DNA of 18,860 nt from JAQVSH01 sp964451605 (GTDB lineage: Bacteria > Bacteroidota > Bacteroidia > Bacteroidales > UBA4181). The position numbers were made by a program, and so were the translations under genes. The notes beneath the pieces are model-generated. The model was not told the DNA's origin and did no database searches. It saw nothing but the letters and a program-made list of their open reading frames with translations. Shown here one piece after another: positions 14,885-18,860 of the stretch. Positions within the stretch are counted from its first letter, which is position 1. Each line of letters begins with the position of its first letter. The DNA lies in assembly GCA_964451605.1 (NCBI GenBank), contig CAYVJA010000051.1, positions 1 to 18,860 of the forward strand, given 5' to 3'.

Positions 14885-14892
14885 TATATTTG
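14885..14892 (+). promoter_or_regulatory. Bacteroidetes -7 promoter element for the OmpA-family gene
   Basis: TATATTTG matches TAnnTTTG exactly and ends 25 bases before ATG 14918. It points away from the SDR promoter 37 bases to the left. No TTTG at -33. Confidence 0.5.
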
Positions 14893-14917
14893 ACAAATTG
14901 CTGCGTACCACCTGCCC

Positions 14918-16726
14918 ATGAAAAGCCCTCTGTTGATTCTCACCACAACCCTTTTCTTGCTTCTGCCTCTGCAGCTTCTGCAGGCACAGAACACGGCAGC
15001 CCCGGCCCGCCTCCCCGACAAGACCGGCCAGCGATTGTATCAACAGGGGCTATCGGCCTTTCAGGGAAATCAATACGCTAAAGCCGAGGAACTTTTGCTC
15101 AAGCTGCTCGACAGAGAACCCGACTATGCCCCCTCCTTGTTGCTGTTGGCACAAATTTGCCAGCAAGATCAGCGCGACTCCCTTGCAATCGACTACTTCG
15201 AAAGGGCCATCGCATCCGACTCGACCCTTTTTCCTCCGGCCCGGTTCCATCTGGCCAACCTAAAGAGGCTCTCGGGCAACTATCAGGAGGCTTTGCACCA
15301 CTACGGAATCTATCTCCACTGGCTTATAGCCAGCCGGGAGACGTCGGTGCAGAAAAGAGCCGATCAAGAACAAAAATGGAGAGAAGAGGCGACTACCCTG
15401 GAGAGATATATGGAGCACTGCCGTTTTGCCATTGCGGCAATGGAAAACCCGGTTCCTTTTAACCCCATTGCACTTCCCGTTTCGGTAAACGATGCGTTCG
15501 ATCAATATTGGCCCTCTCTTTCAGCCGATGCCAATCTACTGGTTTACACATCGAACCGACCTATCGATGCCAAGAATCCTTCCGTTAAGAGAAACCGGCA
15601 GGAGGATTTTTTCATCACCACACGCAGCGCCGACGGCTGGCTCCCTCCCGTTGCCATGGGCGATCCGATTAACACCCCTGATAACGAAGGCGCACAGGCC
15701 CTTTCGGCAAACGGACGGGAGATGTACTTTACTGCCTGCAACCGCGTCGACGGATATGGCCGTTGCGATATCTATCACTCCATGCTAAAACGAACCGGCT
15801 GGAGCGTACCCGATAACCTGGGGCCGCCGGTCAATACCGAATCGAAAGAGTCGCAACCCTCCCTTTCGGCCGATGGCGAATGGCTCTATTTTTCGTCCGA
15901 CAGGCCCGGCGGCCGGGGCGGGATGGATATCTGGGTAAGCCGAAAAGTTAACGGCTACTGGCAAGATCCGGTACCCCTGGGCGACAGCATTAACACACCA
16001 TTTCACGAAACCTCTCCCTTTATTCATCCCGACGGACGTTCGCTCTATTTTGCCTCCGACGGCTGGCCGGGTATGGGACGTTCGGATCTTTTTGTGGCAG
16101 AAAAGCGTACCGATGGTGTCTGGATGAAGGCACAAAACCTGGGATACCCCATAAACACCCATCGCGAAGAGATGGGACTGGTAGTGCAAACCCGAGGCGA
16201 CAAGGCCCTTTTTGCGTCGGCAAGAGTTCCCGGGAAAGGGCTTGACCTGTGGGAATTCGAGCTGCCACGCGACTTCCGGCCCATTCCCGTGAAATACGAA
16301 CAGGAGCGAGTAGTGGCTGCTGCCCAGGAGAGTGCACCTCTGCTTCAGGGGATAACCCGAATTGCACCGGTTAGAACAGGCCAAATGGTGGTATTGCAAC
16401 ACATCTACTTTGATGTCGACAAGTTTACCCTGCGACCCGAATCGGAAACCGAACTGAACCACATTGTGAAGCTGTTAAAAGAGCAGCCCTCGCTCCGGGT
16501 TCGGGTTCACGGACACACCGATAACACAGGTACCCCCGAACACAACCGGATTCTTTCGGAACAGCGTGCAGAAGCAGTACTCAACTATCTGACAAAACAG
16601 GGAATTGCCCGGAACCGACTGGAGAGTGAAGGACATGGAGATGCCCTTCCTCTGGGCGACAACGAAACGGAAAGCGGACGACAAGAGAACCGGAGAACAG
16701 AAATTGAGTTTATGGATGGCCGTTAG
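14918..16726 (+). CDS. outer-membrane TPR - PD40 propeller - OmpA peptidoglycan-binding protein
   Basis: 602 aa. Residues 1-24 are a Sec signal peptide (KSPLLILTTTLFLLLPLQ, cleavage probably after LQAQ); no lipobox cysteine. Residues 33-135 are TPR-like (LYQQGLSAFQGNQYAKAEELL, then SLAIDYFERAI). Residues 195-450 are PD40/WD40-like blades: PSLSADANLLVYTSNR, ALSANGREMYF, PSLSADGEWLYFSSDRPGG, FIHPDGRSLYFASDG. Residues 493-598 are an OmpA C-terminal domain (IYFDVDKFTLRPES, GHTDNTGTPEHN with D535, SEQRAEAV with R550), which holds peptidoglycan diaminopimelate. The order matches the PorE-type envelope proteins of Bacteroidetes, but the carboxypeptidase-regulatory domain usually between propeller and OmpA domain is missing (only about 40 residues there). 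A periplasmic structural or sensing role is inferred. The last 17 bases overlap the convergent AraC-type gene. Confidence 0.9.
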   Translation: MKSPLLILTTTLFLLLPLQLLQAQNTAAPARLPDKTGQRLYQQGLSAFQGNQYAKAEELLLKLLDREPDYAPSLLLLAQICQQDQRDSLAIDYFERAIASDSTLFPPARFHLANLKRLSGNYQEALHHYGIYLHWLIASRETSVQKRADQEQKWREEATTLERYMEHCRFAIAAMENPVPFNPIALPVSVNDAFDQYWPSLSADANLLVYTSNRPIDAKNPSVKRNRQEDFFITTRSADGWLPPVAMGDPINTPDNEGAQALSANGREMYFTACNRVDGYGRCDIYHSMLKRTGWSVPDNLGPPVNTESKESQPSLSADGEWLYFSSDRPGGRGGMDIWVSRKVNGYWQDPVPLGDSINTPFHETSPFIHPDGRSLYFASDGWPGMGRSDLFVAEKRTDGVWMKAQNLGYPINTHREEMGLVVQTRGDKALFASARVPGKGLDLWEFELPRDFRPIPVKYEQERVVAAAQESAPLLQGITRIAPVRTGQMVVLQHIYFDVDKFTLRPESETELNHIVKLLKEQPSLRVRVHGHTDNTGTPEHNRILSEQRAEAVLNYLTKQGIARNRLESEGHGDALPLGDNETESGRQENRRTEIEFMDGR

Positions 16727-17222
16727 TGTTCCGGGCCAACCACTTCTTATCGAGCATCGGATCGAACGGCAACGGCTCGGCACAGACAGGCAGAACCTCC
16801 ACCTTTCGCAACTCCTGAACAGGCACGCCAAAATATTTCCGGAGCGAAATGGAGAGTTTCTGGGGATTCGCGTAGTGTAAGACGGCAGCCGTCTGTTTCA
16901 GCGAAAAGTTGTCGCGGGCAATCAACTGCAGTGCGTAAAACAGGCGCAAATCCTGATAATACTTATAGACCGATCTCTTAAAGACGGTACGGAACACCTT
17001 CTTAAATTTGGTTTCGGACATACAGGCATTTCGCGCCAGGTCGGTAATGGTAAAGTCTTTGCACAACAAATGCCGGAGAAAGAATTCGTGCGAACGCCTC
17101 ACACGCAGCACATCTTCGGGGTGAAAAGGAAATTTCTCGAATGTTTCTCCGTACAAAACGGTTCTCTGACTGTAGGGGTCTTCAGCGGTTCCGGATTCTT
17201 CCGGCCTCTCTTCATTTTTCAT
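16710..17222 (-). CDS. short AraC-type transcription regulator
   Basis: 170 aa. The C-terminal part carries an AraC/XylS double helix-turn-helix: first HTH about 57-85 (FTITDLARNACMSETKFKKVF), linker helix RSVYKYYQDLRLFYALQLI (residues 84-101), second HTH about 103-140 (FSLKQTAAVLHYANPQKLSIS, then FGVPVQELR). The N-terminal 45 residues are too short for a sensor or cupin domain, so any signal must come from elsewhere or the protein acts like a MarA/SoxS-type regulator controlled by its own level. The second HTH reads NPQKLSISLRKYFG, where most AraC proteins have a S/TYFxRxFKKxFG pattern, so this copy is atypical. Start at 17222 gives a short acidic leader. It has a good promoter at 17262-17293 and overlaps the OmpA-family gene at its end. 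Targets unknown. Confidence 0.82.
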   Translation of the reverse strand: MKNEERPEESGTAEDPYSQRTVLYGETFEKFPFHPEDVLRVRRSHEFFLRHLLCKDFTITDLARNACMSETKFKKVFRTVFKRSVYKYYQDLRLFYALQLIARDNFSLKQTAAVLHYANPQKLSISLRKYFGVPVQELRKVEVLPVCAEPLPFDPMLDKKWLARNTNGHP

Positions 17223-17261
17223 ACTGCGATCTTATTATAGTTTTTAAATATTTGCAACGAA

Positions 17262-17293
17262 CAAACATAAACAATAAAAGAATTTTACGCAAT
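17262..17293 (-). promoter_or_regulatory. Bacteroidetes promoter (-33 ATTG, -7 TATGTTTG) for the AraC-type gene
   Basis: On the minus strand ATTG (17293-17290), a 20-base spacer and TATGTTTG (17269-17262) match the -33/-7 pattern TTTG-N19-TAnnTTTG with one base extra spacing. Predicted start near 17256, leader about 33 bases. The surrounding stretch 17223-17356 is strongly A+T-rich, unlike the rest of the window, and holds no open reading frame I would trust. Confidence 0.6.
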
Positions 17294-17356
17294 ATAGAAA
17301 AAAGAAAATGGACTGAAAGGGATTTTAAAACATTATTATAGAAGAATAAAGAATAT

Positions 17357-18307
17357 TTAACACTTGGAGGTAACAAAACGCCCTTGCCAGCTATTTCTCT
17401 CCTCTAATCTGATCCTCAAAAGATTCCATAATTCCTGATTTCTCAATGGCCAAAAACCGGGGCCCTCGAGATAGCGGGGAGGCACCTCATTCACAAAACG
17501 CTCCACTACAAAGGCGGGATTGAGCCTTTCGAGCACATCCACAAAAAAATCGATGTACTCTTCCATCTCAAAGAGGTGAAATTCGGAAGGATTCTCCGCA
17601 AACTGCCGGGCAAAAGCGGTATTCTTCACCAGCTGTAACTGGTGAAATTTAATGGTCGACAAAGGAAGTCGGTTGATTATGGGGAGTTGGTTCAACATAT
17701 CTTCCCGGGATTCTCCCGGCAACCCGAAAATAAAGTGCGCTCCGGTACGAATACCTCGTTGGGCAGTGGCTTCAATGGCCCGAATGGCGGTAGCCACATC
17801 ATGACCACGGTTCATACGCAGGAGCGACTGATCGTAACAGCTCTCCACACCATACTCGATAATCACATAGACCCTTTGCGAAAGTTCGGCAAAATAGTCG
17901 AGACTGGCCTCATCTACACAATCGGGCCGGGTTCCGATTACCAATCCGGCCACCCCGGGGAATGACAAGGCCTCCTCATAGATAAGGCGCAGCCTTTCGA
18001 GAGGGGCATACGTATTGGAGTAGGCCTGGAAATAGGCAAGGTATCGGCTTGCCTTTCGGTATCGGATAGTATGAAAGGCAATACCCTCTTCAATCTGTTG
18101 CGTGATACTTTTTGAGGGATGACAATAAGAGGGGTTAAAAGCATCATTGTCGCAGTAACTGCAGCCACCTCTGCCCACTTTGCCGTCACGGTTCGGACAG
18201 GAAAAGCCGGCATCGATGGTCAGTTTCTGCATCCGCTCACCAAAAGTTCGTCTGAAGTAGGCAGCGTAAGAGTTCCAACGATTCGAATCGCCCCAGGAAT
18301 AGATCAT
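17357..18307 (-). CDS. YhcC-type radical SAM protein (TIGR01212 family)
   Basis: 316 aa. Radical SAM enzyme of the YhcC family (Elp3/MiaB-like fold). The iron-sulfur ligands are spaced C37-x11-C49-x2-C52 (FSCPNRDGKVGRGGCSYC), the wide spacing typical of this family rather than CxxxCxxC. Further family motifs: YFQAYSNTYAPLERL, GLVIGTRPDCVD, YVIIEYGVES, RMNRGHD and GAHFIFGLPGESREDM, LPLSTIKFHQLQL. The enzymatic reaction is not known for this family. The start at 18307 (MIYSWGDSNRWNSYAAYF) is chosen because homologues begin shortly before WNxYxxYxR and because the in-frame ATG at 18361 would lie upstream of the predicted transcription start. Divergent from the saccharopine-dehydrogenase-like gene; the AraC-type gene follows 134 bases downstream. 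Confidence 0.9.
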   Translation of the reverse strand: MIYSWGDSNRWNSYAAYFRRTFGERMQKLTIDAGFSCPNRDGKVGRGGCSYCDNDAFNPSYCHPSKSITQQIEEGIAFHTIRYRKASRYLAYFQAYSNTYAPLERLRLIYEEALSFPGVAGLVIGTRPDCVDEASLDYFAELSQRVYVIIEYGVESCYDQSLLRMNRGHDVATAIRAIEATAQRGIRTGAHFIFGLPGESREDMLNQLPIINRLPLSTIKFHQLQLVKNTAFARQFAENPSEFHLFEMEEYIDFFVDVLERLNPAFVVERFVNEVPPRYLEGPGFWPLRNQELWNLLRIRLEERNSWQGRFVTSKC

Positions 18308-18358
18308 AATGGTCTCATAATATGGACCCTGAAAAAAGAGAAACGTGAGGCCCGGGCA

Positions 18359-18389
18359 CAAAGATAGCCCAACGATTCGTTGCGAACAA
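18359..18389 (-). promoter_or_regulatory. Bacteroidetes promoter (-33 TTG, -7 TATCTTTG) for the radical SAM gene
   Basis: On the minus strand TTG (18389-18387), a 20-base spacer and an exact TAnnTTTG octamer TATCTTTG (18366-18359). Predicted start near 18352, about 45 bases before ATG 18307. This excludes the longer in-frame start at 18361. Confidence 0.6.
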
Positions 18390-18390
18390 C

Positions 18391-18421
18391 TTGGCTTATT
18401 CTGAATTTTTGACGACCTTTG
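18391..18421 (+). promoter_or_regulatory. candidate Bacteroidetes promoter for the saccharopine-dehydrogenase-like gene
   Basis: TTG at 18391-18393, 20-base spacer, GACCTTTG at 18414-18421 (one mismatch from TAnnTTTG). Predicted start near 18428, about 25 bases before ATG 18453. Spacing equals that of the two minus-strand promoters just to the left. Confidence 0.45.
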
Positions 18422-18452
18422 GCCGAGTTAAGTAAACCCAAAAAATCGAACC

Positions 18453-18860
18453 ATGTCGAAGGTATTGTTGATAGGGGCAGGCGGTGTAGGAACTGTTGTT
18501 GCCCATAAAATGGCTGCATTGCCCGAAGTCTTTTCCGAAATTGTGCTGGCGAGCCGCACCAAGTCGAAATGCGACAAAATTGCAAAGGCCATCGGTGGAA
18601 ACCGAATCAAAACCGAAGGGGTTGATGCCGACGATACCGCTCAACTGATAGCGCTGATAGAAAAACACAAACCCGATCTGGTGGTGAATGTTGCACTCCC
18701 CTACCAGGATCTCACCATTATGGATGCCTGTCTGGCCACCGGAACCAGCTATCTTGATACAGCCAACTACGAACCCAAAGAGGAGGCTAAGTTCGAATAC
18801 AAATGGCAGTGGGCCTACCGCGACCGTTTCCGTGACGCCGGTATCACCGCCATCCTGGGT
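18453..18860 (+). CDS. saccharopine dehydrogenase-family protein, probably carboxynorspermidine/carboxyspermidine dehydrogenase, 5' part only
   Basis: 136 codons visible; the gene runs off the right edge. The N-terminus SKVLLIGAGGVGTVVAHKMA is a Rossmann fold with GxGxxG (8-13), followed by VLASRTKSKCDKIAKAIG, VDADDTAQLIALI and VVNVALPYQDLTIMDACLATGTSYLDTANYE in shorter pieces. The ALPYQDLTIMDACLATG and YLDTANYEP segments are those of the saccharopine dehydrogenase-like carboxynorspermidine synthase group, which condenses aspartate semialdehyde with putrescine or diaminopropane in the alternative (nor)spermidine pathway of Bacteroidetes. Lysine biosynthesis by saccharopine is not expected here. 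The downstream decarboxylase would be outside the window. Divergent from the radical SAM gene. Confidence 0.85.
   Translation, partial: MSKVLLIGAGGVGTVVAHKMAALPEVFSEIVLASRTKSKCDKIAKAIGGNRIKTEGVDADDTAQLIALIEKHKPDLVVNVALPYQDLTIMDACLATGTSYLDTANYEPKEEAKFEYKWQWAYRDRFRDAGITAILG

Noticed and set aside
15570..16110. DNA repeats within the OmpA-family gene
   Set aside because: The similarity is at protein level between propeller blades (LSADG and YFSSDR-type motifs); the DNA differs, so it is domain repetition and not a recent DNA repeat.
15785..16462. 225-codon open frame on minus opposite the OmpA-family gene
   Set aside because: No domain or promoter, fully inside a convincing gene on the other strand.
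1..18860. CRISPR arrays, transposons, tRNA or phage genes
   Set aside because: No regularly spaced direct repeats, transposase or integrase motifs, or tRNA-like cloverleafs were noticed in the short intergenic gaps.

Overview
This window reads as chromosome of a Bacteroidales bacterium (phylum Bacteroidota). The main evidence is a set of promoter-like -7 octamers of the Bacteroidetes type TAnnTTTG placed 15 to 55 bases before several genes, with little sign of Shine-Dalgarno sequences. The protein repertoire also fits: a TPR/PD40/OmpA outer-membrane protein, an N-carbamoylputrescine amidase plus saccharopine-dehydrogenase-like polyamine route, and a MetA of the O-acetylating type. I cannot fix the genus. 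I see no rRNA, tRNA, CRISPR array, transposase or integrase, and coding density is very high.

Left part (1-8094, all minus strand): an uninterrupted, tightly coupled operon for the membrane arm and part of the peripheral arm of a complex-I/hydrogenase-4-like machine. In transcription order it encodes a HyfB/NuoL-like protein, a second HyfB/NuoL-like protein, HyfC/NuoH-like, HyfE/NuoK-like, HyfF/NuoN-M-like and a NuoC-NuoD-type large subunit that runs off the left edge. The large subunit lacks both cysteines of the N-terminal [NiFe]-binding motif (Ala204 and Ser207 in their place). The complex is therefore better assigned to the energy-converting hydrogenase-related (Ehr) group than to true hydrogenase-4. 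It is probably an ion-pumping redox complex whose electron partners lie outside the window.

Upstream of it on the same strand are a HAD (Cof-type) phosphatase and a cyclase-family amidohydrolase, 11 bases apart, which may be transcribed into the Ehr operon.

Centre (9606-13966): the aguB-like amidase on plus is divergent from the HAD gene across a palindromic promoter region and convergent with rsmE, whose terminator hairpin contains both stop codons. Then rsmE (minus) is divergent from a YfcE-type phosphoesterase and rsmI (plus, overlapping by 8 bases). rsmI collides tail to tail with a minus-strand unit of an SDR oxidoreductase, metA and a 4HBT thioesterase.

Right part (14009-18860): the SDR gene is divergent from a TPR-PD40-OmpA envelope protein. 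A small AraC-type regulator overlaps the 3' end of that gene on the other strand. A YhcC-type radical SAM protein follows on minus, divergent from a saccharopine-dehydrogenase-family gene cut by the right edge. The last of these, with the aguB-like gene, outlines the agmatine - N-carbamoylputrescine - putrescine - carboxyspermidine - spermidine route known in gut Bacteroidetes.

The most unusual content is the Ehr-type operon: missing nickel ligands, two tandem HyfB paralogues and a divergent HyfF. Other points of interest are the MetA specificity residue and the compact overlapping regulatory arrangements.
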